This document shows, one piece after another, positions 16,021-25,337 of a stretch of 64,000 bases of DNA; the stretch's first letter is position 1, and the number at the start of each line of letters is the position of its first letter. The position numbers and the translations under genes are program-made. The notes under the pieces are model-generated. The model saw nothing but the letters and a program-made list of their open reading frames with translations, did no database searches and was not told the origin of the DNA. Origin of the DNA: 39-52-133 sp036523795 (GTDB taxonomy: Bacteria > Pseudomonadota > Gammaproteobacteria > Burkholderiales > Gallionellaceae). The stretch spans positions 1-64,000 of the forward strand of contig DATDDN010000038.1 of assembly GCA_036523795.1 (NCBI GenBank). The letters run 5' to 3'.

Positions 16021-16230
16021 ATGAGTGAAGAACGTCTGGAAAAAATAGAGACAAAAATCGCCTTCCAGGAAGATCAGATCGAAAAACTGAACAAGACGAT
16101 CTACTTGCAGCAGAAGAAACTGGAACAACTGGAGGCAAAGTGCGCGGCACTCGCTGGCTACATCTCGTCGCTGGCTGCGACGGTGAATGAAAATACGGCG
16201 GTAGCGAATGAAAGGCCCCCTCACTATTAA
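16021..16230 (+). CDS. slyX: SlyX family protein
   Basis: 69 residues, the normal SlyX size. The whole protein is a predicted coiled coil: ERLEKIETKIAFQEDQIEKL continues through LQQKKLEQLEAKCAALAGYI. The ATG at 16021 is chosen because it matches the family start and has AGGA upstream; the same frame runs open to 15832 but upstream residues do not look like SlyX. Function is unknown although the family is widespread. The 3' end lies near the leader of prc. Confidence 0.88.
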   Translation: MSEERLEKIETKIAFQEDQIEKLNKTIYLQQKKLEQLEAKCAALAGYISSLAATVNENTAVANERPPHY

Positions 16231-16357
16231 CCAAGACAAAAGGCAAATGGGGTTCGGGGTAAAATCAGTGGCACCAGAAACTAATGGCCTGCCATCTTGT
16301 CGATGTTTGCACGCCTTAATCAACTGTAGTTCTGCACCATGCCTTCCGGAGATACGA

Positions 16358-18484
16358 ATGAAGACTAGATTCCCATGGATATTGCTGGCGTTTACGCTGC
16401 TTGCATCCGACATGACGCTGGCCGCCGGGCAGCTTGCGCCGGTGGAGCCAGAATCACAGGCAGCATTTCTGTCCGCCAGGATCTTGAGCCATTATCCATA
16501 CAGGAAGGTGGCAATTGACGACAGTCTTTCTGCGAAAATATTCAATAACTATCTGAAATCACTGGATGGCGAGAAGATGTTTTTCCTGCAGGCAGACATT
16601 GATCATCTTGCCGATGCACGAACCAGACTGGACGATGCCCTGCTCAAAGCAGACCTGGACATCCCTTTCACCATATTCAATCTTTACCAGCAGCGCATCG
16701 CCGAACGCTTCAGTTTTGCCCGCGCCCTGCTGAAAAAGGGCTTTGATTTCGGCAAACAGGAAAGCTATCAACTCAGCCGCAAGGATGCACCCTGGCCGCA
16801 ATCCGCAGCCGAATTGAATGATTTGTGGCGCAAGCGCGTCAAGAACGACTGGCTACTCCTCAAGCTTGCCGGCAAGGACCAGAAAAGCATCGTCGAGATA
16901 TTGGACAAGCGCTATGCCAACTCTCTGAAGAGCATGTCCCAGTTCAAGAGTGAAGACGTGTTCCAGAGCTTCATGAACGCTTATACGATGTCCGTCGATC
17001 CTCACGCCAATTATTTCGGAGTGCGCGCATCCGAAGATTTCGATATTTCGATGAAGTTGTCCCTGACCGGCATAGGCGCCGTGCTTTTTTACAAGGACGA
17101 ATGCACGACGATCAGGGAGGTGCTGGCAGGCAGCCCGGCTGCCTTATCCGGCGAGCTGAAAGCCGGAGACCGTATCGTCGGTGTCGCCCAGGGCAAGGAT
17201 GGTGCGATGAGCGACATCATAGGCTGGCGCATCGACGATGCAGTGGCCCTGATACGCGGCCCCGAGGATAGCGTGGTGCGCCTTGATGTGCTGCCCGCCG
17301 AGGCGCTGGCTGACGGCAAGCACAAGATCGTCTCGCTGGTACGGAAAAAGATCACGCTGGAAAAGCAGGCCGCCCAAAAATCCATCATCGAGGTAAAAAA
17401 CGGCAAGGCGACGCAGCATATCGGCGTGATCACCCTGCCTGGCTTCTATGAGGATTTTGCCGCGCACAACCGCGGAGACCGGAATTACAAAAGCGCAAGC
17501 AGGGATGTGGCACTGCTGCTGGACGCGTTGAAGAAAGACAAGGTGGATGGCGTGCTGATAGACCTGCGCAACAATGGCGGCGGCTCACTGACCGAGGCAA
17601 TCGATCTGACCGGCTTGTTTATAGATAAGGGTCCCGTGGTGCAAGAGCGCGACTCCGCAGGAAGAGTAACCGTCAAGAATGATGAAAATGCCGGTGCTGC
17701 GTGGAATGGGCCGCTAGGCGTGCTAATCAATCGTGGCTCGGCATCCGCCTCGGAGATTTTCGCGGCGGCGATTCAGGATTATGGCCGCGGGGTGGTGATC
17801 GGCGAGACCAGCTTTGGCAAGGGCACCGTACAGACCGTGGCGGATCTCGATGAAATCGTAAAGAACGACAAACCCAAGTTGGGCGAGATCAAGTTCACCA
17901 TCGCACAGTTCTTCCGTATCAATGGCGGCACCACCCAATTGCGCGGAGTGATACCCGACATCAATTTCCCTACGCTGGCCGACACCACCGACTTTGGCGA
18001 ATCCAGTTACGACAATGCCCTGCCCTGGACGCAGATCAAGGCGGCGGACTATACCCCTGCCGGCAATTTGAGCGGCATCGTGCCAAAGTTGAGAGCGAGT
18101 CATGACAAGCGCATCAGCCAAAACAAAGACTTCAAATTCTTGCAGGAAGATGTTGTCGAGTTCAATACCCTGCGCCAGAAGAACCTGATCTCGCTCAATG
18201 AAACCGAGCGCCGCCATGAGCGCGAGGCGCGGGAAGCTCGCCTAAAGGCCCGCAAAAAAACCGGAGAAGACAATCACCCGGACAAGACTGCGGTCGACGC
18301 GGACAATGAACTTCGGGACGATGGCATGTTGCCGAGCGAACGCAGCCTCAGTGATAACCTGGCCATCGAGAACTCGGGAAAAAACACCAAGGATATATTG
18401 CTGAATGAAGCAGCTCAGATCGTCAGCGATGAAGCTGCATTGCTGAAGGCAGATACCAGATTTGCAGCCAGCGTGTCGCAATAA
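16358..18484 (+). CDS. prc: C-terminal processing protease Prc/Tsp (S41A family)
   Basis: 708 residues from the ATG at 16358 (GGAG upstream). A signal peptide ends near LAAG, placing the enzyme in the periplasm. An N-terminal helical domain precedes a PDZ domain (TGIGAVLFYKDECTTIREVL...AGDRIVGVAQGKDG). The S41 catalytic domain holds the Ser in RGSASASEIFAAA and the Lys in TSFGKGTVQ. The C-terminal basic/acidic helical tail matches Prc of E. coli (about 660-680 residues). The protease cuts misfolded or SsrA-tagged periplasmic proteins and cell-wall hydrolases. The open frame starts earlier (16208) but that part lacks a signal peptide. Confidence 0.94.
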   Translation: MKTRFPWILLAFTLLASDMTLAAGQLAPVEPESQAAFLSARILSHYPYRKVAIDDSLSAKIFNNYLKSLDGEKMFFLQADIDHLADARTRLDDALLKADLDIPFTIFNLYQQRIAERFSFARALLKKGFDFGKQESYQLSRKDAPWPQSAAELNDLWRKRVKNDWLLLKLAGKDQKSIVEILDKRYANSLKSMSQFKSEDVFQSFMNAYTMSVDPHANYFGVRASEDFDISMKLSLTGIGAVLFYKDECTTIREVLAGSPAALSGELKAGDRIVGVAQGKDGAMSDIIGWRIDDAVALIRGPEDSVVRLDVLPAEALADGKHKIVSLVRKKITLEKQAAQKSIIEVKNGKATQHIGVITLPGFYEDFAAHNRGDRNYKSASRDVALLLDALKKDKVDGVLIDLRNNGGGSLTEAIDLTGLFIDKGPVVQERDSAGRVTVKNDENAGAAWNGPLGVLINRGSASASEIFAAAIQDYGRGVVIGETSFGKGTVQTVADLDEIVKNDKPKLGEIKFTIAQFFRINGGTTQLRGVIPDINFPTLADTTDFGESSYDNALPWTQIKAADYTPAGNLSGIVPKLRASHDKRISQNKDFKFLQEDVVEFNTLRQKNLISLNETERRHEREAREARLKARKKTGEDNHPDKTAVDADNELRDDGMLPSERSLSDNLAIENSGKNTKDILLNEAAQIVSDEAALLKADTRFAASVSQ

Positions 18485-18548
18485 GCGGCATGCACTTCGC
18501 AATCAGCAAGTTTATCCGGCAAGGGAGTCAGTCCCATCGCGATTGCAG

Positions 18549-18770
18549 CTACTTGTTGATGGCCGTTCCACTTGCCTGTTGTGCGGCAAGCTCCTTCAGG
18601 TAATCCCCGATATCCCATTCGCACCCGCCACAACCGGATAGCGCGCCCGTCCATCTGGAAATGGCCTGCATATCCATACCCTGTTCAAACAGGCTCTGAA
18701 TATAGCTGCGTTTGGTGCCGCTGCAATGGCACATGACCTGATCCCCAGGACAGGCAGGTTTCGTTTCCAT
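18549..18770 (-). CDS. Small BFD-type [2Fe-2S] protein
   Basis: 73 residues from the ATG at 18770. The spacing of cysteines, MCHCSGT...(about 30)...GCGGCE, is that of the bacterioferritin-associated ferredoxin (BFD) [2Fe-2S] domain. The middle TKRSYIQSLFEQGMDMQAIS forms the helical part between ligands. It may mobilise iron or act as an electron carrier, but no bacterioferritin or nitrite reductase gene is adjacent. The open frame extends to 18944 without resembling the family, so the shorter start is preferred. Confidence 0.78.
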   Translation of the reverse strand: METKPACPGDQVMCHCSGTKRSYIQSLFEQGMDMQAISRWTGALSGCGGCEWDIGDYLKELAAQQASGTAINK

Positions 18771-18972
18771 CAAGTTTGATTGTCGTGCTGATTGAGGGGC
18801 CGATTTTAACACGCCGGAAATCGAACGCTTCTTCGTACAAATCATCGGGCTTGAATCCCGCCCGATTCGCCACACAGGCTTCAGCCTCTCCCGTGTCAAA
18901 TGTAACCGGCGCTTCTCCGCCCTGAGTTCCCACGCTTGCATCACGTGGCCGCTGCGCCACGCCAGACCATCC

Positions 18973-19536
18973 TCAGAACTTCAGCACGATGCCGGCGCTA
19001 ACCAGCGTGAGCCTGGTTGTGCCGGTAGTGGCATCACCAACGTCGCCCAAATTCTCGTATTGGGCGCGGACTGCAACGTCCCGGGTGAAGTCGTAACGGG
19101 CACCAATGCCAAAGGCCAGATTGGTGCTCGTAACGCTGGAATTCACTGCGGAAAGCTCAAGCCTTGTCGCCGCGATGCCCAGCTTCGCCGTCAAGAAAAA
19201 CCCGTCACCGAGGGGCACGTTCCCAATTCCAGAAACCTGTAAACCGCTGGCTTTCCAATCGCCTGAGGACGCCCCCAGGCTTGCGCTGCCATAGTAGCCG
19301 TAGCTGGCTTCCGCGCCCAACATCGGGACAAACTGGAAACCCAAAGCAAGCCGGAATGCGCCTGCGGTGTCCTTGCATCCTGACCGCGATCCCGCCGGGC
19401 CAACGTTGACACACGCGTCTGCTGCCGCTGATTGCCCCACGTCAGCTGCGCCGTAAACAAAACCATCCGCCCAGGCCGGGCCGCAAATTGCCACGGCAAT
19501 CGTGGCCGTCACCAGGATTTTTGCCAAGTTATTCAT
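18973..19536 (-). CDS. Outer-membrane beta-barrel protein
   Basis: 187 residues from the ATG at 19536 (AGAGGA upstream). A signal peptide ends in PAWA (about residue 23). The rest alternates in short amphipathic strands: FRLALGFQFVPMLGAEASYG, GIGNVPLGDGFFLTAKLGIA, AFGIGARYDFTRDVAVRAQY, and a final strand SAGIVLKF ending in Phe, the usual sorting signal for barrel assembly. It resembles OmpA-like/porin-like 8-strand barrels. Two Cys early in the mature part (ACVNV...SGCKD) may form a disulfide. Monocistronic. Confidence 0.82.
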   Translation of the reverse strand: MNNLAKILVTATIAVAICGPAWADGFVYGAADVGQSAAADACVNVGPAGSRSGCKDTAGAFRLALGFQFVPMLGAEASYGYYGSASLGASSGDWKASGLQVSGIGNVPLGDGFFLTAKLGIAATRLELSAVNSSVTSTNLAFGIGARYDFTRDVAVRAQYENLGDVGDATTGTTRLTLVSAGIVLKF

Positions 19537-19856
19537 TTTCGTATCCTCTTGTATAAACGAAACGATGGACATGAAAGCCTTACATAGCTGTCCCACCATA
19601 CAGGAACTGGCGAGCCAATCATATGCTCGGAAAGCTGTAGTCAGGAGCGCGGAATTTGCTTAAGAGCCTACTGGGAATTGTGCCAGGTTACCGGAGTCAG
19701 CCTGCCCTCTCTGCATGCGTTACACAGGTTTCAGCCTTTGCCCGGATGTCAAATGCAAGGCATGACCCTCGGCATGGCATTCGCTGGCTGATTTTCGCGA
19801 TGGAAATGTTGCAAGGTTCAATTCGACTCCGGTACCTTTTAATCCCTGGAGCCAAA
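19537..19856. other. Intergenic stretch without a supported gene
   Basis: About 320 bases upstream of the barrel protein gene. No open frame here looks coding on either strand. The segment near the right end (19818-19856) contains GGTTCAATTCGACTCC and later CTGGAGCCA, which resembles pieces of a tRNA 3' half but does not fold as one. It may be related to the clearer tRNA-like fragment at 20638-20682. Confidence 0.4.
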
Positions 19857-19886
19857 TCAAAAAACCCACCGGGCAAGGGTGGGTTA
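19857..19886 (-). terminator. Intrinsic terminator of the J-like gene
   Basis: The minus strand reads AACCCACC, a short loop, then GGTGGGTT followed by T residues. It lies about 25 bases after the stop of the 19909-20445 gene, in the right orientation to end its transcript. Confidence 0.75.
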
Positions 19887-19908
19887 CTTGGTCAGGCTTC
19901 AGCATGGA

Positions 19909-20445
19909 TCACTGAGTTACCGCACGCATCCTGTCGATTTTCTCGATGACAGCCTGATAGAGATCATGGTCAGAATCTGGGTTGTTGCGGTCAGGATGAT
20001 GGGCACTACGAATCTTTTTCAGTTGAGTCATATCGTCGGGCAGATCATGCACCTTGGTCACCCGGTCACCGTTTTTTACCATCGCGCGCTGCAACTCAGC
20101 CTCTGCGGCTTCGCGTGTTGCATATAACTTCCTGCTGCCAAGCCGCCAACCATCCTGATTCTTGCGCGGGGATTGATTTTCCTTACCATCAAACCATATC
20201 CATTTCCCGGTATCGGAATCCTGTTCAAAATTAATGGTGGTGATGGCGTAGGTGTAAGTGAGCGGCTCGATTTCCCTGGCGAACAGATTGATGACCTTGC
20301 TGACCGTCTCTACCGTCGCAATGTAATACGCGCCTGCCTCATGCGGGCAGAACGCGTTGCTGTGCGTTGGTGCAGGCTTGTGCTCGTTACCTGACGAATT
20401 CATTGCAGCCATGCGGCTGAGTGCTTTGCGTTGTGCGTTGGTCAC
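19909..20445 (-). CDS. Hypothetical protein with a C-terminal J-domain-like HPD motif
   Basis: 178 residues from a GTG at 20445, preferred because AAGGAG lies eight bases upstream; an in-frame ATG follows at codon 12. The C-terminal helix pair (LKKIRSAHHPDRNNPDSD) carries an HPD tripeptide placed as in DnaJ domains, though the preceding helices are not typical. The middle contains GKWIWFDGKENQSPRKNQDG and no known domain. The gene stands alone between terminators. With the tRNA-like fragment beside it, this suggests a leftover of an integrated element. Function unknown. Confidence 0.7.
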   Translation of the reverse strand: MTNAQRKALSRMAAMNSSGNEHKPAPTHSNAFCPHEAGAYYIATVETVSKVINLFAREIEPLTYTYAITTINFEQDSDTGKWIWFDGKENQSPRKNQDGWRLGSRKLYATREAAEAELQRAMVKNGDRVTKVHDLPDDMTQLKKIRSAHHPDRNNPDSDHDLYQAVIEKIDRMRAVTQ

Positions 20446-21087
20446 GGGTGTTGCTCCTTAAATTAGTTAAAACCCACCGGGATCACCCGCTGGGCTTCTG
20501 GTCTGCCAAAACAGCTTCGCAGCGATCATGTCTTGCGCCCGAGTCGAACTTAAACTCATCGTTGCTGGCGGTCAGGGACTGCTTCGCTCGAAAACAAAAA
20601 AGCCACCGCGAAGGATGGCCTGATTGCATGCTACGTCTGGCTCCACGAGTAGGCTTGGCATCTACGACCTGCGAATTAACTGCCGTATTTCCAAGTCACT
20701 ACTGGAGGAAAAATCAATTAAATCAGTTCGATAATTATACGGTATCTGGTGTAAATATGCTGCGTATTGACGAGTCTGGTGCAGGAAATCGATCTGAAGG
20801 GGTAGCACATATTTTTAATATGTAATGAGATGCTGACTCCTTTAATGGGTCACCATGTCATTGTGCAGAGATCAATCGAGTCTGACCCCATCGATTCCAT
20901 CATGAGAAGAAGTTGGTCCGATATTATCTTGTCGAGAGGTGACAGCTAACACTGTTTTCACCGCAGAATTTTAGGGCAGCACTTAAAAAGTGCCTTACCA
21001 TTGGCGCAGGCCAATTGTAAGGCCATGCCCGGAGATCAGTTGCAATATAGAGATTTCAAACTTAACGGAAAAAGACCTGGAGCAAGC
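20446..21087. other. 640-base gene-free stretch with terminator-like hairpins and a tRNA-like fragment
   Basis: No coding frame is supported. On the minus strand there are two terminator-like hairpins: 20470-20495 (CCCAGCGGG-TGAT-CCCGGTGGG then TTTT) and about 20588-20616 (GCCA...TGGC then TTTTTT). A tRNA-like 3' fragment lies at 20638-20682. The part nearest 21087 is the leader of the kelch protein gene. The base composition between 20690 and 20960 is noticeably AT-rich. Confidence 0.55.
20638..20682 (-). pseudogene. Degenerate tRNA 3' fragment ending in CCA
   Basis: The minus strand reads TTAATTCGCAGGTCGTAG, matching at nearly every base the anticodon-to-T-arm stretch of tRNA-Lys-like genes. 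A T-arm-like GTAG...CCTAC follows and then GTGGAGCCA. The T loop has lost its TTCGA motif and the 5' half of a tRNA is not present. Such fragments are typical scars or att copies of integrative elements, or decayed members of tRNA arrays. Confidence 0.45.
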
Positions 21088-23637
21088 ATGAAGCCCGCTG
21101 GCATGACCCCTTTGCGCATGAAAGTATATTTGATCTTTTCCTTAATGCTTCTGGGCGGGCTGGGGCTATACAAACTCCTGGCTTCTGATGTGTTCTCCAT
21201 GCTGGAGTCTCAGGCCGCTCCTTTGGTAGATTCAATCAGGCGCCATTTGCCCAAAGCAACGCTGGCAGCGTTTTCCGGGATACCCCCGCTGGGGGATGCG
21301 GCATACGAAGAACTCAAGGCCAAGCTGCCGCAGCAGGAAGGATGGCGCACCTTTGCAAAGCCACTGGGATTGGCGGACGGTAGTTTGCTGCTGTTTCAAC
21401 GCTACGACCAGAATGCCATCGTCTGGCACATCGACTGGAAAGCCAGAAAGGTCAGCTCATTCCCCATTCCTGAAATCAAGCTGGTGCCCGAGAGGCGATA
21501 CACGGCGCTGGCCAGCCCGGATGGCATCTGGTTGCTGGGCGATACCACGGTGCTGATTCAGCCGTCCAACCGCGGGCTGAATTTGAAAGCGTTATGGGGC
21601 GGCGCTGAAGACGTGGTGCTGAACGAAAAGCGTGTGTACTTGAAAACCCAGTTCAACGAGCCCGTGGCGACGCTGCTGAAAGACGGTTCGGTGCTGGTGC
21701 TGGGGCCCTCCCTGCATGGCGAAGCCGTGAAGCCACCCATGCCCGGGGCAGCCAATGCCGAGGCAGGGCCGCGGATGAAACAGCTGCGGCTGGATGCAAG
21801 AACGCAAGAGCTGCTTGTGCAGGACAGGGGGATACTGTCCTACACGGGCAAGCCCAATGAAAACGGACAAACGTACCGGGAGCCGCGCTATGGGCACAAC
21901 GCCGTCACCCTGGAATCGGGTCAGGTACTCATGTTTGGAGGCGACGTCACCTCCAGCCTGGCCAGCCTGATTGATCCGAGCGAAGGCGCGGGAGTCTGGA
22001 TTCCAAAACCCATCGCAGCGCTGCCGAACCCGCGAGTGTTTGGCGCGGCAATCGCCCTGCCGGGAGACCGCGTGCTGGTCACAGGGGCGCCCCATCTGCA
22101 TTGTTATGGGGAAGCCGCCAAAATGCGCAGCGTAGATGTGTATGAGGTGAAAACCCGGCAATGGTCGAGTTTGCCGCCCTTGCCCATGGTGCCCTGTTCC
22201 GAAGCCTATGGGGCGGATGTCCCCACCTTGACGCTAACTCCCAATGGCTCCATCGTGGTGGCCGGCCATCTGGAACCGCAGGCGATGGTCCTGCGCCCGG
22301 ACGCCCAATCGCCCACCGGTTATGAAAAAGACTGGCGCGTGGCGGGGCCCATGCCGCTGCGTCGCATCAGCGGCGTCGCCCATGCCTTATCTGATCAGGA
22401 GATCGTCGTGGCCGGCGGCGTCGACCGCCAGCTCGGGCAATGCTGTTACGCCACCTCCGGGTTCGATGTGCTTACGCTCAACGCAAGTCCGCTCCCCAAA
22501 GTCGCCCAATCCCTGATGTGGATAGAGCCGGCCGTGGCGCAGAAAGGCCCCTGGGTTTTTGTGGGCGGCGGCCGCCATTTCGGATCGACCGGCTTTGGGC
22601 AACTCAGGTATAGCGCCGCCGCAGAGCTGCTGAATCGCTCCACGGGCCAGATCGAACAGCTGCCCAATATTCCTTTCGCCAGCGGCGCCGCTCAGGCGGC
22701 ATGGCTGGATGATGACCGCATCCTGTATAAAGGGATGAAGGAATCAGCCCGGTGGGGGATGTCCAGCTACACGCCTCCCAGCAGCGGGGAAATGGCAATT
22801 TATCAGGTCAGGGAAAAACGCTGGAGCGCGCCCTTTACCGTCTCAGGTGTGAGTCTCTCCAGGCTGATTGCTGCAGAAGGCAATCAGGCTTTGTTTCTCT
22901 CCGGTTCTTATGTTGTCAGCCTGGATCTAGAGACGCGCAGAGTGACTCCGCTACAACCAGCCCAGCCATCGCGTCTCATCGGCCAGGCGTTTCAGCTGCC
23001 GGGGGGCAGGCTGATCTATTCAGAAGAGGCGATGCAAGCAGAGATAGTGTCGATTCCGGTGCCGGAATGCGAAGCAAGCCCCGGGGAAGAATGCCCGGAG
23101 CAGGCTGACGAGCAGGCTCAACAAGCCGTCCAACCCGGCAACGAAGTTCCTCCCAACCCTGTCAGCGCGCTATGGGGTGGAGAGGGTGCCGTCAGGATGG
23201 TCACCAGCCAGGGGCGTGGCATGGCTTTGCTCTCCGATGCCAAGACAGAAAAGCATTCCCTGTTTTTAAGCAATGCAGAGGGAACCGCGTGGGATGCGAT
23301 ACCGCTACCGGATTTTGGCGAACAAGACAACGCAGGCTGCGGGGCGTGTGCTTTGCTGTCAGCTGCTGATCCGCGCGCGCCGGAACAGGATTTGATTTTT
23401 TTCCGCAAAGGCGCCATTGATCTGGACTTTATGGAAGATGAACTGGCAGAGCAAGCCGTGCGGGTCTGGGTGTGGGATGAAAAGGAAAAACGCTGGCAAC
23501 CGGTACTGCAAAGCCAGGGCATGGCCGCCCGTTCCAGCATGCTGGCCCTGGGCGAGCCGCTGTCTTCAAAAGATGGAAAGCGGATGATGAGCGCGGGTTG
23601 GCATTTGCGCAATCCGGTGTTATGGCTGGAACCCTGA
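21088..23637 (+). CDS. Membrane-anchored kelch-repeat protein
   Basis: 849 residues from the ATG at 21088 (GGAG six bases upstream). A single N-terminal transmembrane segment (VYLIFSLMLLGGLGLYKLL) anchors a large periplasmic part. Kelch-type blades are recognisable: YGHNAVTLESGQVLMFGGD, PRVFGAAIALPGDRVLVTG, RISGVAHALSDQEIVVAGG. Two cysteine clusters occur (QCCYATSGF, and ECEASPGEECPEQ near residue 655), plus NAGCGACALL late. The fold predicts a beta-propeller, probably for binding rather than catalysis. No partner gene lies next to it; it is flanked by gene-free stretches on both sides. Role unknown. Confidence 0.75.
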   Translation: MKPAGMTPLRMKVYLIFSLMLLGGLGLYKLLASDVFSMLESQAAPLVDSIRRHLPKATLAAFSGIPPLGDAAYEELKAKLPQQEGWRTFAKPLGLADGSLLLFQRYDQNAIVWHIDWKARKVSSFPIPEIKLVPERRYTALASPDGIWLLGDTTVLIQPSNRGLNLKALWGGAEDVVLNEKRVYLKTQFNEPVATLLKDGSVLVLGPSLHGEAVKPPMPGAANAEAGPRMKQLRLDARTQELLVQDRGILSYTGKPNENGQTYREPRYGHNAVTLESGQVLMFGGDVTSSLASLIDPSEGAGVWIPKPIAALPNPRVFGAAIALPGDRVLVTGAPHLHCYGEAAKMRSVDVYEVKTRQWSSLPPLPMVPCSEAYGADVPTLTLTPNGSIVVAGHLEPQAMVLRPDAQSPTGYEKDWRVAGPMPLRRISGVAHALSDQEIVVAGGVDRQLGQCCYATSGFDVLTLNASPLPKVAQSLMWIEPAVAQKGPWVFVGGGRHFGSTGFGQLRYSAAAELLNRSTGQIEQLPNIPFASGAAQAAWLDDDRILYKGMKESARWGMSSYTPPSSGEMAIYQVREKRWSAPFTVSGVSLSRLIAAEGNQALFLSGSYVVSLDLETRRVTPLQPAQPSRLIGQAFQLPGGRLIYSEEAMQAEIVSIPVPECEASPGEECPEQADEQAQQAVQPGNEVPPNPVSALWGGEGAVRMVTSQGRGMALLSDAKTEKHSLFLSNAEGTAWDAIPLPDFGEQDNAGCGACALLSAADPRAPEQDLIFFRKGAIDLDFMEDELAEQAVRVWVWDEKEKRWQPVLQSQGMAARSSMLALGEPLSSKDGKRMMSAGWHLRNPVLWLEP

Positions 23638-23844
23638 GGGTAAATAAAGAGCGCTCATTTTTTTAATCACAATTCATCTGTTAAAGGTTAATTGCGATGC
23701 TGACTCCGCCAGCCCCCAACGTGTTATCAAAGGTTCAAGCATGGATGATTCTCCAATCCCTCTACCCTAAAGCTTTAGCCACGAGTTCCTGCACATGAAC
23801 GCGGATTTCATAAGCGCCCGCCCCCCACGTAACCCTCTCCCCCG

Positions 23845-23870
23845 CCCCTCTCCCACAAGTGGGCGAGGGG
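23845..23870. repeat. GC-rich hairpin of the CCCTCTCCC type
   Basis: CCCCTCTCCCAC-AA-GTGGGCGAGGGG is a 12-bp stem with one mismatch. It lies between the convergent kelch and Hsp70-like genes and belongs to a repeat type common between convergent genes in proteobacteria. It may terminate both transcripts. The rest of the 23638-23898 gap shows nothing else. Confidence 0.6.
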
Positions 23871-23898
23871 AGTGCCGATGGCCCCTCGGCCTGAGCTA

Positions 23899-25164
23899 TC
23901 AACCGTAGCGCCGTTGCGCCTCAACCGCCAGCCCCGCACCAACGCTGCCGAACAGGTCTCCTTCCATGCGCCGGGCCTTGGGCAAGATTGCGACAATGCG
24001 TTCGCGCAGCATGGGCACGCCGCTGGCACCGCCGGTGAAGAATACCGTATCCACCGTCTCTCTCTTCACACCGGCCTTTGCCAGCAAGGTGCTGAGAGTG
24101 GTGCCGATCTGCTCGACCAACTCCGCCGACGCCTGTTCAAACTCGATGCGGGTCAGGGTGTGGCGCATGCCCGGTGAAAGCCTGTCCAGACGCAGGGTTG
24201 CGCTATCGCCGGCAGACAAGGCGATCTTGGCTTCTTCCACCTGCACGGCCAGCCAGTGGCCGGCGCGGTCTTCGATCAGCTTGAGCAATCGGTCCATGGC
24301 TTCGGGCGCCTGGGTGTCGAGGTAGAGTTCCTGCAGATCGTTCCAGGTGCGGCGGGTATAGGCCTGGTTGATGGTGTGCCAGGTGGCCAGGTTCATGTAG
24401 TAGCTGGAGGGCATGATCAGGCCGCGCTTGAGCAGGCTGCCGTGGCCCAGCAGAGGCATCACGCCTTCCAGGCTGAGTTGGCGGTCGAAGTTGGTGCCGC
24501 CGATGTGCACGCCGCCGTTGGCCAGCAGATCGTCGCGCCGGTCGGCTGCGAGTGCGCGTTGCGGCGAGAGGCGGATGAGGGAGAAGTCGGAGGTGCCGCC
24601 ACCGATGTCGGCGATCAGCACCAGTTCTTCGCGCTCGATCTGGCATTCGTAGTGGTAGGCGGCAGCGATGGGCTCGTACTGGAAGCTCACCTCGCTAAAA
24701 CCCGCGCTGCGCGCTATAGCTTCGAGCGTCGCCTCGGCCTTGTTGTCTGCTGCGGTGTCATCATCCACAAAAAACACCGGCCGGCCAAACACCGCCTGGC
24801 CGAATGAGCGATCTGCCGCCGCTTCGGTGCGGCGCTTGAGCTCGGTGATGAACTGGGTGAGCAATTCCATGTAGGGCAGCGAGCGCCCCTGGATTTCGGT
24901 TCTGCCCTCCATCAGATTGCTGCCCAGCAGGCTCTTCAAGGCGCGCATCAAACGGCCTTCGTAGCCTTGCAGATATTCGTCGAGGCCGGCCTGGCCGACG
25001 CTGGTGGTGTTCTCTTCGGCATTGAAAAAGATCACCGAGGGCAAAGTGGACTTGCCGTTTTCCAGCACCAGCAAAGGCGGCTGGCCGGGGCGCAGCCACC
25101 CTGCGGTGGAGTTGGAGGTGCCGAAATCGATGCCGCAGGCGCGGGCGGGAGCTTCAACAGACAT
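23899..25164 (-). CDS. yegD: Hsp70 family protein, YegD type
   Basis: 421 residues. It follows the actin-like Hsp70 nucleotide-binding domain: GIDFGTSNSTAGWL (phosphate 1), IADIGGGTSDFSLIRL (phosphate 2) and FFTGGASGVPMLRERI (adenosine site). There is no substrate-binding or lid domain, as in E. coli YegD (about 450 residues). Conserved YegD features include PSVIFF, LLGSNLMEGRTEIQGR and FFVDDDTAADNKAEATLE. It is therefore probably an ATPase that works without the usual DnaK client domain. The client is unknown. Monocistronic and convergent with the kelch protein gene. Confidence 0.92.
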   Translation of the reverse strand: MSVEAPARACGIDFGTSNSTAGWLRPGQPPLLVLENGKSTLPSVIFFNAEENTTSVGQAGLDEYLQGYEGRLMRALKSLLGSNLMEGRTEIQGRSLPYMELLTQFITELKRRTEAAADRSFGQAVFGRPVFFVDDDTAADNKAEATLEAIARSAGFSEVSFQYEPIAAAYHYECQIEREELVLIADIGGGTSDFSLIRLSPQRALAADRRDDLLANGGVHIGGTNFDRQLSLEGVMPLLGHGSLLKRGLIMPSSYYMNLATWHTINQAYTRRTWNDLQELYLDTQAPEAMDRLLKLIEDRAGHWLAVQVEEAKIALSAGDSATLRLDRLSPGMRHTLTRIEFEQASAELVEQIGTTLSTLLAKAGVKRETVDTVFFTGGASGVPMLRERIVAILPKARRMEGDLFGSVGAGLAVEAQRRYG

Positions 25165-25337
25165 GGGGCGCGAGTGGGCCTGGAAACAGGCCGATAAAAA
25201 CGGGCAGCGATGCTAACGCCGATGCAGGGAAATGTCGAATGGATGGGACACGGCACGCATCGCGGCCACTTGAGCTACGTGATGAACTCGCATGATTCGC
25301 AGATCATAGCCCTCATGATTTCCTTCGTTAGGTACCA

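Noticed and set aside
19818..19856. Second tRNA fragment on the plus strand
   Set aside because: Contains TTCGACTCC and GGAGCCA but the arms do not pair as a T arm, so support is too weak.
20421..20825. 134-codon open frame on the plus strand in the gene-free stretch
   Set aside because: No ribosome binding site or domain, and it crosses the terminator-like hairpins and the tRNA-like fragment. Its last part could be a leftover of a gene but cannot be identified.
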